64,000 nucleotides of DNA from DATKNA01 sp963786765 (GCA_963786765.1 CAWBAJ010000013.1:1-64000), one strand, 5' to 3'; shown: positions 45,354-55,454, counted from the stretch's first letter. Translations and numbers: made by a program. The notes: generated by a model not told the origin, from the letters alone.

Positions 45354-45936
45354 TCACCCGTAGGTGTCGCCGGGGGCCTTGGCTGCCCGGCGCGACCCGC
45401 GGGCCGCGCCGCCACGACGGCCCCGCCGGGCCGCGGACGACCACCTTGGTCACCGTCCCCTCGCCCACCTCCTCGGCGAGCCGTCGGAGCAGACCCGCGG
45501 TGAGCAGGCGGACCTGCGTCGCCCACGCGGTGCTGTCCGCGCGCACCGTGAGCACTCCCTCGTCGAAGGTCTCCGGGCGGCAGTGCGCCGCGATCTCCGC
45601 ACCCACCACGGCATCCCAGCGGCCGATCACGCCGCCGACGGCCACCGCCTCCTCCCAGCCCCGTTCGGCCACCAGGCGGTCCAGCGCGGCGCCGACGGTC
45701 TGCGGGTCGCGCGCGTCGGGGCCCGCGCCGGAACGGGACCCGTCGTCCCGCGGCCGCCGGCGGCGCCGGTTGCCGCCGCGGGCCGCCCCGGGCACTGCGC
45801 CGCGCTCGCGGGCCGCGGCACGGGCGCGGTTCAGGGCCGAGCGGACGGCGTCCGGGCCCGCCCCCTCGTCGTCGTCCCGGGCATCGCCGCCGGGCGGCGG
45901 CGGGGTCTCCCCGCTCGTGGAGCTCCACACCCTCAC
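45354..45936 (-). CDS. DciA-like DUF721 protein, one apparent frameshift
   Basis: About 193 residues after correction. Disordered N terminus, then DPQTVGAALDRLVAERGWEE, VGGVIGRWDAVVGAEIAAHC, FDEGVLTVRADSTAWATQVR, LLRRLAEEVGEGTVTKVVVR. Reading one base later from about 45415 gives GSRRAAKAPGDTYG and a stop at 45354, the standard actinobacterial ending. GTG 45936 overlaps the recF stop. DciA-type proteins help load the replicative helicase DnaB in bacteria lacking DnaC, which suits the origin-proximal position. Confidence 0.87.
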
Positions 45937-47082
45937 CGGACCTTCCGCACCTCGCCCGCCATCACGTCGAAGCGCGCTCCCTCCAGCGCCTCGGGCACGT
46001 CCTGCGGCACGGCGGCGGTGACGAGCACCTGCTCCGCGCCCGCCACGAGGGCCGCCAGCCGGTCCCGGCGCCCGGTGTCGAGCTCGGCGAACACGTCGTC
46101 GAGCACGAGGACCGGCTCGCCGTCGCCGTCCGGCCCGCCGTCGGCCCGCAGCAGCTCGTAGCTCGCGAGCCGCAGCGCGAGCGCGAAGGACCACGACTCC
46201 CCGTGCGACGCGAAACCTTTCGCGGGGAACGGGCCCAGGTTCAGCTGAAGGTCGTCGCGGTGCGGCCCGACGAGGCTCACCCCGCGCTCCAGCTCCTGCG
46301 GCCGGGCCTTGGCCATCGCCTCCAGCAGTCGGGCGCCGAGGAGCTCGCGCTCCACGGCCGGGCCGGGACCAAGGTCCTCGCCGAGGGAGGTGCGGTAGGC
46401 GATGCGCGGCCTCGCCCTGGCCGTCGGAGACCTGCGCGTAGGCCTTGGCGACGTCGGGCGCGAGCAGGGACACCAGGCGCAGCCGGCCGGCGAGCAGCTC
46501 CGCTCCGGTGGTGGCCAGGTGGCTGTCCCAGACGTCGAGCGTGCGCACGTCGCCGCGGCCGCTACGGATCGCCGCGCCGGCGGACTTCAGCAGGGCGTTG
46601 CGCTGGCGCACGACACGCTCGTAGTCCGCCCGCACGCCGGCGAACCGGGGCGCACGAGCGACGAGCAGGTCGTCCATGAACCGGCGGCGGCCGTCCGGGT
46701 CGCCCTTGACGAGCGCCAGGTCCTCCGGCGCGAACAGCACCGTCCGGAGCACCCCGAGGACCTCCCGGGCCCGGGGGACCGGCCCCCGGTTGAGCCGGGC
46801 CCGGTTGGCCCCGCCCGGGACGATCTCGATCTCGACCAGGGTGTCGCGTCCCGCCCGCCGCACCATCGCGCGGACGACGGCACGCTGCGCCCCCAGCCGG
46901 ACCAGGGGCGCGTCGGTGGCGACGCGATGGCTGCCCAGGGTCGCGACGTAGCCGACGGCCTCGACGAGGTTCGTCTTGCCCTGCCCGTTGGGACCGACGA
47001 GCGCCGTCACCCCCTCGTCGAGCGCGAGCTCCGCCGACGGGTAGGACCGGAAATCGGTGACCGAGAGGTGGGTGACGCGCAC
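45933..47082 (-). CDS. recF: DNA replication/repair protein RecF, one apparent frameshift
   Basis: About 382 residues after correction. Walker A ALVGPNGQGKTNLVEAVGYV, VLFAPEDLALVKGDPDGRRR, FMDDLLVARAP, then after an extra base at about 46408 the frame continues ARIAYRTSLGEDLGPGPA, GPHRDDLQLNLGPFPAKGFA, SHGESWSFALALRLASYELL and VLVLDDVFAELDTGRRDRLA. RecF binds gapped DNA and loads RecA with RecO/RecR. It lies 10 nt after gnd and overlaps the dciA start. Confidence 0.92.
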
Positions 47083-47092
47083 GAGTCCTGCG

Positions 47093-48103
47093 TCAGCGGG
47101 TCTCGCCGGTGCCGGACGACGGACCGGCGCTCACCGCGTGCGCGGCGTCCACGTCCTGCGCGTGCGCGCCGTCCACCTCACCGGGGCTCGCGCCGTCGAC
47201 CTCGCCCGCGCCCGAGGTGGGACCGGCAGCGGTGACGGCGTGCCCACCGAACTGGTTGCGCAGTGCGGCGACGGCCTTCATCGCCGGGGAGTCGTCCTGG
47301 CGGGAGGCGAACCGGGCGAAGAGGGCGGCGGAGATCACGGGCATCGGGACCGCGTTGTTGATGGCCTCCTCGACGGTCCAGCGGCCCTCGCCCGAGTCGG
47401 CCGCGTAGCCCCTGATGGCGCTCAGCTTCTGGTCGGGCTCCATCGCCTTCACGAGCAGGTCGAGCAGCCAGGAGCGGACGACGGTGCCGCGCGTCCACGC
47501 CTGGAAACAGCCGTGGACGTCGGTGACGATGTCCTTGGCCAGGAGCAGCTCGTAGCCCTCGGCGTACGCCTGCATCAGGCCGTACTCGATGCCGTTGTGG
47601 ACCATCTTCGCGTAGTGGCCGGCGCCGTGGGATCCCGCGTGCACGAATCCCTCCTCGCGCGGGCCCTCCGGGCGGAGCGCGTCGAAGACGGGCATGGCCC
47701 GCTCGACGTCCGCGTCGTCGCCCCCGCACATGAGCCCGTAGCCGTTCTCGAGCCCCCAGACGCCGCCGGAGACGCCGCAGTCGACGAAGTGGATGCCCTT
47801 CGTGCCGAGCTCCTCGGCGTGCCTGGCGTCGTCGGTGAACTTGCTGTTGCCGCCGTCGACGATGAGGTCGTCGGCCTCGAGCAGGCCGGCCAGCTTGTCG
47901 ATCGTCGCATCGGTCGGGCCCCCGGCGGGCACCATCACCCACACCAGCCGTGGTGTGGGGAGGGCCTGGACCATCTCCTCGAGGCTGCCCGCGTCGCTGA
48001 TCTCGGGATTGAAGTCGTAGCCCGTGACCTCGATGCCGGCTTTGCGCAGCCGCTCGCGCATGTTGCCGCCCATCTTGCCGAGCCCGACGAGTCCGATGTG
48101 CAC
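47093..48103 (-). CDS. gnd: 6-phosphogluconate dehydrogenase, short (Gnd/GntZ) type
   Basis: 336 residues: N-terminal MHIGLVGLGKMGGNMRERLR (NAD(P)-binding GLGKMG), LIVDGGNSKFTDDARHAEEL, VDCGVSGGVWGLENGYGLMC, KMVHNGIEYGLMQAYAEGYE with the catalytic Lys and Asn. It oxidises and decarboxylates 6-phosphogluconate to ribulose 5-phosphate. The last 40 residues form an acidic Ala/Gly/Asp tail with internal repeats (GEVDGA twice). The dnaN-gnd-recF order is typical of actinobacteria. Confidence 0.93.
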   Translation of the reverse strand: MHIGLVGLGKMGGNMRERLRKAGIEVTGYDFNPEISDAGSLEEMVQALPTPRLVWVMVPAGGPTDATIDKLAGLLEADDLIVDGGNSKFTDDARHAEELGTKGIHFVDCGVSGGVWGLENGYGLMCGGDDADVERAMPVFDALRPEGPREEGFVHAGSHGAGHYAKMVHNGIEYGLMQAYAEGYELLLAKDIVTDVHGCFQAWTRGTVVRSWLLDLLVKAMEPDQKLSAIRGYAADSGEGRWTVEEAINNAVPMPVISAALFARFASRQDDSPAMKAVAALRNQFGGHAVTAAGPTSGAGEVDGASPGEVDGAHAQDVDAAHAVSAGPSSGTGETR

Positions 48104-48315
48104 GGCGATCTCCCCTGCCTGGTCTCCCCCGGTCCGTCCGGGCCGGGCCTTGTCCGACGAACGAGAAGTCTGGCGAACGGTCGACGCCCGGTACGTCGAG
48201 CCGGCCGCCGAGGTGTGGAGCCAAGCCTGCCACCGAGTTGATCGCGGGGCAGGCCGGGAGGGCCGGTCCGATCCGTCGGCCGGGATCCCGGCGGCCGGTC
48301 CTGCCGTTCGGAGGG

Positions 48316-49446
48316 CTAGCCCGCGAGGCGAACGGGCATGAGCAGGTACCGGTAGCTGTCGTCGTCCTCGCCCTCGATCTCAGCCTGCCCGGAGAGCACC
48401 GCGGGCTTCTGAGGCACCGTGAACGAGAGCCGGGCGAACGGCGCGCCCAGCGCTCCCAGGCCGTCGAGCAGGTACTGCGGGTTGAAGGCGATCGACAGGT
48501 CCTCGCCGTGCAGGGCGCACTCGACGGCCTCGGACGCCTGGGCGTCCTCACCCTGGCCGGCCTCGAGCGTCACCGCGCCGTCCGTGAAGCCCAGTCGCAC
48601 CGGGGTGTTCCGCTCGGCCACGAGCGAGACGCGCCGGACGGCCTCGAGCAGCTGATGGGTGTCGACCACCGCGTGGACAGGGGACTCGGCCGGGAACAGC
48701 GCTCGCACCTTGGGGTACTCGCCGTCGACCAGCAGGGACGTCGTGCGCCGGCCGCCCGCCTCGAAGCCGATGAGCTCGCTGCCCGAGCCCGTGCTCAACG
48801 CCAGCGTGACGTCGGCCGCCGAGCCGAGGGCCTTGGACACCTCGCTCAGGGTGCGGGCCCGTACCAGGGCGACGGCGCTGGTGTCAGGAGCCGCCGGCCG
48901 CCAGGGCAGCGTGCGCATGGCCAGGCGGTACCGGTCGGTAGCCAGCAGGGTGAGGCGCTCACCCTCGATCTCCATCCGGACGCCGGTCAGGATCGGCAGG
49001 GTCTCGTCCCGGCTGGCGGCGACCGTGACCTGCGCGACGGCCCGGGTGAACTCGTCGCCGCCGATGGTCCCGGACGCCGGCGGCAACCCCGGCAGCGTCG
49101 GGTAGTCGTCGACCGGCATGGTCAGCAGCGTGAAGCGGCTCGCCCCGCAGGTGAGGGCCACCCTGGAGCCGTCGGTCGCGACGTCGACGGGCTTGCCGGG
49201 CAGGGAGCGAGAGATGTCGGCGAGGAGACGGCCCGACACCAGCACCGTGCCCGCATCGGCCACCTCGGAGGGCACCTCGACCCGGGCGGACACCTCGTAG
49301 TCGAAGCTCGAGAGCCGCAGCACGCCCTCGCCGTCGGCCTCCAGCAGCAGGCCGGCGAGGACGGGCACGGGCGGCCGGGCCGGGAGCGCCCGCGCCACCC
49401 ACGTCACCGCTTCGGCGAGGACGTCACGTTCGACGCGGAACTTCAC
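48316..49446 (-). CDS. dnaN: DNA polymerase III sliding clamp (beta)
   Basis: 376 residues in three clamp domains: VKFRVERDVLAEAVTWVARA, PVPVLAGLLLEADGEGVLRL, GTIGGDEFTRAVAQVTVAAS, LPILTGVRMEIEGERLTLLA TDRYRL, and the C-terminal SYRYLLMPVRLAG. GTG 49446 is preceded by AAGGGCGG. The homodimer encircles DNA and tethers polymerase III. A 884-nt gap containing DnaA boxes separates it from dnaA. Confidence 0.95.
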   Translation of the reverse strand: MKFRVERDVLAEAVTWVARALPARPPVPVLAGLLLEADGEGVLRLSSFDYEVSARVEVPSEVADAGTVLVSGRLLADISRSLPGKPVDVATDGSRVALTCGASRFTLLTMPVDDYPTLPGLPPASGTIGGDEFTRAVAQVTVAASRDETLPILTGVRMEIEGERLTLLATDRYRLAMRTLPWRPAAPDTSAVALVRARTLSEVSKALGSAADVTLALSTGSGSELIGFEAGGRRTTSLLVDGEYPKVRALFPAESPVHAVVDTHQLLEAVRRVSLVAERNTPVRLGFTDGAVTLEAGQGEDAQASEAVECALHGEDLSIAFNPQYLLDGLGALGAPFARLSFTVPQKPAVLSGQAEIEGEDDDSYRYLLMPVRLAG

Positions 49447-50330
49447 TCGGGGCCGCCCTTCTCGTCGGTCTCGCTGCGCGCGCCGCACGCGCTGCAGGAG
49501 CGTCGCTGCGCCCGCACGACAGTACGCGAGGAGGGGGCGTCGAGTGAACCGGTCGGCAGGTCCCGGTCGCAGGTGCCGGCGGCAGCACCACGGTAGGAGC
49601 CCGGCGGGGCGGTCGGAGCCAGATGTGGGTGGGCTGCCCATCCGCAGAGTTATCAGTTCGTTTCTCGTCTTCACGCTTGTGGAATCTGGGGACAACAGCC
49701 GTTCACGCAGGTCAGCGCGTGGATGCCCTGTCGATGAGCTGTCGAGGACGCGCCGGGAGACCGGGGACGGGGAGTGGACGAAGCGCAGACGTCCACGGGA
49801 TCGTCCCGCGTCGTGCACCGGCGGGCGCGGACCGTTCCACACCGGCACCGGGGTTGTCCACGGTCGCCCACAGCCTTCTGCACAGCATGTGTTCTGACGC
49901 CTGCGGGACCGGTGCGCGACTTTGTCCACAGAGTTGTCCCCACGCTGTGTACGAAGCGTGGTCGATCGGATCCGCGGCTGCTGTTGGTGCCAGTTAAGTG
50001 ACGCAGCGCCATCCATGCAGCCACCGGCACCCGGCCCGGCTCCACCGGGGTGCCCGAGCTGGGTCCGGGATCTGTCGCTGCATCTCAGCAGGCGAGAAAC
50101 CGCAGGTGGGGACCGCAGGGCGGATGGGCGGGGTCGCCAGGCCGTGGATGCGGTGAGTGATCGGAGGACGGCTCCGGACGGGCCCCTCGATGACAGGCCG
50201 GCGTCCCAGGTTGACTGCGTCCGGCATGAGTCGACCCGGGCGCCCGGGCGAGGATGCCGACGCCGGCGGGCTCGTGCTCACGCGTGTACGACCCAGCCGG
50301 TTCCGGGGTCCGGTAGCCGGCGGGGACGGG
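49447..50330. other. origin of replication region (dnaA-dnaN intergenic)
   Basis: 884 nt without a gene. It contains DnaA boxes: TTGTCCACA at 49922-49930 (perfect), TTGTCCCCA at 49934-49942, TTGTCCACG at 49854-49862, and TTGTCCCCA on the minus strand at 49687-49695, with several partial matches. In actinobacteria oriC lies between dnaA and dnaN with many such boxes. A clear AT-rich unwinding element was not seen. Confidence 0.75.
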
Positions 50331-51973
50331 TCAGCCTCGAGCCGTCTGCTTGATCCGGTTGGTGAGCTCCGTGACCTGGTTGTAGATCGAGCGACGCTCC
50401 GCCATCAGCTGGCGGATCTTGCGGTCGGCGTGGATCACGGTGGTGTGGTCGCGACCGCCGAACTGCTGACCGATCTTCGGCAGGGACAGGTCGGTGAGCT
50501 CGCGGCACAGGTACATGGCGATCTGCCGGGCGTTGACGAGGACCCGCGACCGCGAAGAGCCGCAGAGGTCCTCCATGGTGAGGCTGAAGTAGGCGGCCGT
50601 CTGCGCCATGATCGTGGCGGAGGTGATCTCGGGGCTGTTGTCCGCGGGAATGAGGTCCTTCAGGACGATCTCGGCGAGCGAGAGGTCGACCTGCTGGCGG
50701 TTGAGGCTCGCGAACGCGGTGACGCGGATGAGCGCACCCTCGAGCTCGCGGATGTTCGTCGAGATCTTGCTCGCGATGTACTCGAGCACGTCGTCGCGCG
50801 CCTGCAGCCGCTCGCCGATCGCCTTCTTGCGCAGGATGGCGATGCGGGTCTCGAGGTCCGGGGGCTGGACGTCGGTGATCAGACCCCACTCGAACCGCGA
50901 CCGCATCCGCTCCTCGAAGCCCGCGAGCTGCTTGGGCGGCAGGTCGCGAGGTGATGACCACCTGTTTGTTCGCGTTGTGGAGGGTGTTGAACGTGTGGAA
51001 GAACTCCTCCTGGGTCTGCACCTTGCCCTGGAGGAACTGGATGTCGTCGATCAGCAGCACGTCCACGTCCCGGTAGCGGCGCTGGAACGCGCTCGCCTTG
51101 TCGTCGCGGATGCTGTTGATGAAGTCGTTGGTGAACTCCTCCGAGTTCACGTACCGCACCCGCACCGCCGGGTACAGGCTGTGCGCGTAGTGCCCGATGG
51201 CGTGCAGCAGGTGCGTCTTCCCCAGCCCTGATTCGCCGTAGACGAAGAGCGGGTTGTAGGCCTTCGCCGGCGCCTCCGCCACCGCGACGGCCGCCGCATG
51301 AGCGAAACGGTTGCTGGCACCGATGACGAAGGTCTCGAACATGTACTTCGGGTTGAGACGGGCCGGCTCGGCCGTGCCACGGGATCCGCGTCCCGTTCCC
51401 GGCCGATGCTGGGTCCGCGGGTCGGCGAGCTCGAAGCTGTCGGCGTCGAACGCTGTCGAGGCGGCGCTCGACGGCAGCTCGGGGTGCGCCAGCTCGGGGT
51501 AGGCGAAGCCTTCGCCGACGAACTCGTCCCGGCCGGCGGGCAGCCTCCCCACGCAGTCCGTCGGAGGGCGTCGGCTCGTCCACGAGAACGCGGATCGGTG
51601 GACACGCGCGGTGCGGGCGGCGTGTCCCGTCGGCCCCGGGGCGTCGTGACGCTCCAGTCCCGGGAGCGCGCCCTGGTCCCCGGCGGGCACCGGCGAGCTC
51701 TGCGGCACGATCGTGGAGTCGACCGTCACGGCGATCCGGACCGGGTGACCGAGCTCGGCGGACAGGACCTGGATCGAGGGCCTCCCGCATGCGCTGCTCC
51801 AGGACCTCCTTGGTGAGGTCGTTGGGGGCCGCGAGCAGGGCCGTGCCATCGAGGAGACCGAGCGGCCTGGTGAGACGGACGAAGGCCTTCTGCTGCGGTG
51901 TGACGCCGATCGTGTCCAGCGCCTCCAGGGCCCGTTGCCAGACGGTGGGGAAGTCATCCTCGGACATGCTCAC
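50331..51973 (-). CDS. dnaA: chromosomal replication initiator DnaA, at least two apparent frameshifts
   Basis: About 546 residues after correction. Domain I: FPTVWQRALEALDTIGVTPQ. Variable linker (domain II). Domain III: LNPKYMFETFVIGASNRFAH, Walker A GESGLGKTHLLHAIGHYAHS, Walker B VDVLLIDDIQFLQG. After an extra base at about 50947: SDLPPKQLAGFEERMRSRFE, ILRKKAIGERLQARDDVLEY. Domain IV: LVNARQIAMYLCRELTDLSL and GRDHTTVIHADRKIRQLM. Another extra base at about 51775 separates MREAL from IQVLSAELGHPVRIA. GTG 51973 has GGAGGG at 8 nt; ATG 51967 is an alternative. Initiates replication at the flanking DnaA boxes. Confidence 0.93.
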
Positions 51974-52737
51974 CGTCGCGTCCCTCCGTCGCCGTCACGG
52001 GACGGACTCGTAGTCCACACCGTTGTCCACACGCTGTGCATATACGGGTGCGGCCCGGCGTCACGTCTGCGCGGCCACCGCCCCCCGAGCGGGCCGCGCG
52101 CCTGGAGCGCCGGCCGGCTGCAACAGGTCCCCTCGCCCCCGGCGTGTCGTGCGGGCCCCGAGTGCAGCACCACAGGACCATAGCCTGTTGCCCAGTCCCG
52201 TGGGGATGGGCGCGGGCCGCCTACTGGAGGTTCTCGACGGGTTACTTTCCGTGTTTCTACGAGGAGCGCGACCGCGCTTCCTGCGCCGGGGGCAGCTCCT
52301 GACCTGCGGTAACGCCGTTGGCGATCCTGAGTCGGTCAAAGCCGCCTCCTCCGATCGGCCACTTACAGTGCTGGTACGAACACCGCTCTCAAGTTCGGGC
52401 GCGGCGCGGACCAGGGGTTGCCTGCTCCCTTCGCGGAGTGGGTCTGCCCGGCTGATGCAGGGGCCGTCCGCGAGCGGCTGCGAGGGATGGTGTGGACGAG
52501 CCGATGCGCGGCGGCCACCAGCTCGGAAGGGCGCTGCTCAAGGGGGTGCTTTCTCCACAGAAGTTGTCCACAGCCAGTGGACGACACTCTGGTTTGACCC
52601 TGGTCCTCGGACCGACGTACCGTGTTCAGGCTTGACAGCAGCCAGTATCGCCGTGCCCTGAGCCCGGTGAGCGCGCTGTCGCCAGCCAGCGTTCCGGCTC
52701 CCGGAACCCCTGCAGTCGTGAGTGGAGAGACGTACAG
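51974..52737. other. dnaA-rpmH intergenic region with DnaA boxes and divergent promoters
   Basis: 764 nt without a convincing gene. DnaA boxes TTGTCCACA are at 52023-52031 and 52564-52572 (perfect), with TAGTCCACA at 52011-52019. It must also hold the dnaA and rpmH promoters. The longest open frame (52023-52661) has no family-like sequence. Confidence 0.7.
52594..52623 (+). promoter_or_regulatory. probable rpmH promoter
   Basis: TTGACC at 52594-52599 and TACCGT at 52618-52623 with an 18-nt spacer match sigma-70-type actinobacterial promoters. It lies 115 nt before the rpmH start and just after a perfect DnaA box. Confidence 0.5.
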
Positions 52738-52876
52738 GTGAGCAAGCGGACCTTCCAGCCGAACAACCGGCGCCGGGCCAAGACGCACGGCTTCCGGCTG
52801 CGGATGCGCACTCGCGCGGGCCGCGCCATCCTCGCAGCGCGCCGCCGCAAGGGCCGCGCGCGAACTCTCCGCCTGA
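52738..52876 (+). CDS. rpmH: 50S ribosomal protein L34, one apparent frameshift
   Basis: 45 residues when corrected: VSKRTFQPNNRRRAKTHGFR, LRMRTRAGRAILAARRRKGR, AELSA. It is extremely basic, as L34 is. An extra base at 52857-52861 (GCGCGCG run) changes AELSA-stop into ARTLRLT; removing it gives the stop at 52874-52876. Start GTG 52738. First gene of the rpmH-rnpA-yidD-yidC run leaving the origin on the plus strand. Confidence 0.93.
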
Positions 52877-52898
52877 CTCCCCGGCGACGCCCGGCATC

Positions 52899-53262
52899 GT
52901 GCTCCCTGCATCGCACCGCCTGCGCAGCACCGCCGAGTTCGGCGTGACCGTTCGGCGCGGTCGGCGGGCGGGCACGCGCACACTCGTCGTCCACGTCGCA
53001 CGCCCCTCGTCCGACGGGCCGGTGCGAGTGGGGTTCGTCGTCGGGAAGCCGGTGGGGGGTGCCGTCGTCCGCAACCGGACCAAGCGGCGGCTGCGCGCCC
53101 TGATGGGTCCGCTGCTGCCTCAGGTGCTCCCGGGTGTCGCGGGTGGTCGTGCGCGCCAACCCGCCGGCGGCTGCCGCCGCCACCTCCGTTCTGCAGCGCG
53201 ATCTGATCTCGGCGCTGACTCGTGCGGGCACCGCCGCTGGTGCACTGGTGGGCGCCTCGTGA
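52899..53262 (+). CDS. rnpA: ribonuclease P protein component, one apparent frameshift
   Basis: About 120 residues after correction: VLPASHRLRSTAEFGVTVRR, GRRAGTRTLVVHVARP, VGFVVGKPVGGAVVRNRTKR with the RNP signature (R-N-R-x-K-R-R-L-R), then, one base later from about 53139, VVVRANPPAAAAATSVLQRD and LISALTRAGTAAGALVGAS. The corrected stop overlaps the yidD start (GTGA). It assists the RNase P RNA in maturing tRNA 5' ends. Confidence 0.9.
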
Positions 53263-53654
53263 CGTCGCTGCGATCGCCCCGCCGCCTGGCGCGCCTCGCG
53301 GTGCGGCTGCCGGCCCTCACCGTCGTCGGCCTCCTGAGGCTGTGGCAGCTACTGGTCTCCCCGGTGTACGGGCAGACCTGCCGCTTCTATCCCTCGTGCA
53401 CCGCCTACGCGATGCAGGCTGTGGACAGGCACGGGCTCGTTCGGGGCGGGTGGCTCGCCGTCCGCCGGCTCGGCCGGTGTCACCCGTGGAACCCTGGGGG
53501 AGTCGACCACGTTCCCGCCTCGAGGCGGGAACGTGTCTCGCGCGAGCCGGCGCAGACCGCTCCGTCCACCGTGATCGCCGACGCTGACGGCGACACCTCG
53601 ATCATCCCGGCGGCGCCCGTCGCCGACCACCGGCCGCCTCGGCGCGCCGCCTGA
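53259..53654 (+). CDS. yidD: membrane protein insertion efficiency factor YidD
   Basis: 131 residues: LTVVGLLRLWQLLVSPVYGQ, TCRFYPSCTAYAMQAVDRHG with the conserved cysteines, and LAVRRLGRCHPWNPGGVDHV. GTG 53259 overlaps the rnpA stop. The C-terminal 45 residues (Ala/Pro/Asp-rich) extend beyond the usual core of about 80. A small amphipathic protein that aids YidC-dependent insertion; the yidC gene follows 15 nt later. Confidence 0.92.
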   Translation: MTSLRSPRRLARLAVRLPALTVVGLLRLWQLLVSPVYGQTCRFYPSCTAYAMQAVDRHGLVRGGWLAVRRLGRCHPWNPGGVDHVPASRRERVSREPAQTAPSTVIADADGDTSIIPAAPVADHRPPRRAA

Positions 53655-53669
53655 CCGGCGAGGACAGAC

Positions 53670-54683
53670 ATGTTCGACTGGATCTCTACTGCATTGCAGC
53701 CGCTCGAGTACGTGGTCGCGACGATCATGGTCGGCTGGCACACGGTGTTCAGCGCGATCGGCCTGCCCCCCGCCTCGGGCTGGACCTGGGCCCTGTCGAT
53801 CGTCGGTCTCGTGGTCGTCATCCGGATCCTTCTCATCCCGCTGTTCGTCAAGCAGATCCGTGCGTCGCGAGCGATGCAGCTGATCCAGCCCCAGATGAAG
53901 AAGATCCAGGAGAAGTACAAGGGGAAGACCGACACCGCCTCCCGGCAGGCCATGCAGCAGGAGACGATGGCCCTGTACAAGGAGTCGGGGACGAACCCCT
54001 TCTCCTCCTGCATGCCGATCCTGCTGCAGTCGCCGATCTTCTTCGCCCTGTTCCGTGTCCTCAACGGCATCCCCCAGGGCAAGACCGTCGGCCCGCTGAA
54101 CGCCGAGCTGGTTGCGCAGGCCGATCAGGCGACGATTTTCGGCGCTCCGCTCTCGGCCACCTTCGTGCACGCGCCCAACACCGCCACCCGCATCGTGACG
54201 GTCATCCTGATCATCCTCATGTCGCTGACGACGTTCACCACGCAGCGGCAGTTGATGACGAAGAACATGCCGGCGTCGGCGCTCGACAACCCGTTCGCGC
54301 GGCAGCAGAAGGTGCTGCTGTACGTCCTGCCGCTGTTCTTCGCCATCTCGGGCATCAACTTCCCGATCGGCGTCCTCATCTACTGGCTGACGACGAACCT
54401 GTGGTCGATGGGTCAGCAGTTCTACGTCATCCGCCGCATGCCCGCGCCGGGCTCGGAGGCCGAGAAGGCGCTGAAGGAGCGGCAGGCGCGCAAGCGTGCG
54501 AGCCTCGGGGCTGAGCCGGCGGTGACCGCGGCCACCGAGCCCGGGGCAACGGTCGCCCCCGTCAGCGGGCAGCGCCAGCAGCCCAAGCGGCAGAAGCGGA
54601 ACCAGCGAGGTGCAACGCGCGCCCCGGCGACGTCGGCGTCGAAGCGGCCCGGCAACAGTTCCGGGCCGGGGAAGAACCGCTGA
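53670..54683 (+). CDS. yidC: membrane protein insertase YidC (Oxa1 family)
   Basis: 337 residues: WISTALQPLEYVVATIMVGW at the start, GWTWALSIVGLVVVIRILLI, LFVKQIRASRAMQLIQPQMK, KIQEKYKGKTDTASRQAMQQ, ETMALYKESGTNPFSSCMPI, then GINFPIGVLIYWLTTNLWSM and a basic C-terminal tail (about 80 residues, rich in Arg, Lys and Gln). The five-helix core and the hydrophilic groove Arg (VIRIL) are present. It inserts membrane proteins alone or with SecYEG. Confidence 0.94.
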   Translation: MFDWISTALQPLEYVVATIMVGWHTVFSAIGLPPASGWTWALSIVGLVVVIRILLIPLFVKQIRASRAMQLIQPQMKKIQEKYKGKTDTASRQAMQQETMALYKESGTNPFSSCMPILLQSPIFFALFRVLNGIPQGKTVGPLNAELVAQADQATIFGAPLSATFVHAPNTATRIVTVILIILMSLTTFTTQRQLMTKNMPASALDNPFARQQKVLLYVLPLFFAISGINFPIGVLIYWLTTNLWSMGQQFYVIRRMPAPGSEAEKALKERQARKRASLGAEPAVTAATEPGATVAPVSGQRQQPKRQKRNQRGATRAPATSASKRPGNSSGPGKNR

Positions 54684-54760
54684 CGCCTGGAGGCGTCGTC
54701 CATGAGCATCGGGCTCCACCGCCGGGGGGCGGGGCCCTGGCATTCGGCGAGAGGAGCATC

Positions 54761-55447
54761 GTGACCGAGACGGATCCCAGGACGAGCGGTGAGGACGACC
54801 AGGGCGGGGGGATCGCCACGGCTGAGCCGGAGGAAGTCGTCGACGCCGCGGCCGATGACGGCGAGAGCCCCGAGGACGGCGAGAGCCCCGAGGACGGCGA
54901 GAGCCCCGAGGACGGCGACAGCCCGGAGGACGGGGGCGAAGGAAGACCCCGGGTAGGTCGTGGCCGTCCCTCGCTTCGGCGGCTCGAGGAAGAAGGTGAG
55001 GTCGCGGCGGACTACCTCGAGGAGCTCCTCGACATCGCCGACCTCGACGGCGACATCGACATCGACGTCGAGAACGGCCGGGCGTCGGTCGCGATCGTCA
55101 CCGAGAACGGTAGGGAGCGCGAGCTGCGCGGCCTGGTCGGCGGCCAGGGCGAGGTCCTCGAGGCACTGCAGGAGCTGGCGCGGCTGGCTGTGCAGGCGAA
55201 GACCGGCGAGCGCAGCAGGCTGATGCTCGACGTGGCGGGTTACCGGGCCGGCCGTCGCCGCGCACTGGAGGACGTCGCCGCCCGGGCGGTGGCTGAGGTG
55301 CGGCGGACCGGGGACCCGGTCCGTCTGGAGCCGATGAACGCGTTCGAGCGCAAGGTCGTCCACGACGCCGTGGCTGAAGCCGGGTTGGCCAGTGAGTCAG
55401 AGGGTGTCGAGCCGGGCCGTCGCGTGGTCGTGCTGCCCGCGGGCTGA
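54761..55447 (+). CDS. KH/R3H RNA-binding protein KhpB (Jag)
   Basis: 228 residues. An acidic N terminus with four 6-residue repeats GESPED, coded by 18-bp DNA repeats at 54857-54928, then a KH-II domain (ADYLEELLDIADLDGDIDID, LVGGQGEVLEALQELARLAV) and an R3H domain (RRALEDVAARAVAEVRRTGD, MNAFERKVVHDAVAEA). GTG 54761. The protein binds RNA, possibly with KhpA, and the yidC-khpB-rsmG order is standard. Confidence 0.9.
   Translation: MTETDPRTSGEDDQGGGIATAEPEEVVDAAADDGESPEDGESPEDGESPEDGDSPEDGGEGRPRVGRGRPSLRRLEEEGEVAADYLEELLDIADLDGDIDIDVENGRASVAIVTENGRERELRGLVGGQGEVLEALQELARLAVQAKTGERSRLMLDVAGYRAGRRRALEDVAARAVAEVRRTGDPVRLEPMNAFERKVVHDAVAEAGLASESEGVEPGRRVVVLPAG
54857..54928 (+). repeat. 18-bp tandem repeat, four copies
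   Basis: Units GACGGCGAGAGCCCCGAG, three identical and a fourth with two changes, encode the DGESPE repeat in the KhpB N terminus. Confidence 0.9.
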
Positions 55448-55454
55448 GCGACTG

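Noticed and set aside
44785..47082. One 765-residue open frame spanning recF, dciA and the binding-protein start
   Set aside because: It strings together parts of three genes because of frameshifts; each part matches a separate family.
48181..48315. Possible small gene between gnd and dnaN
   Set aside because: No start with a ribosome site and no coding-like codon pattern; it looks like untranslated sequence.
52023..52661. Open frame of 212 codons between dnaA and rpmH
   Set aside because: Low-complexity composition, no ribosome site, and it runs through DnaA boxes and the rpmH promoter.
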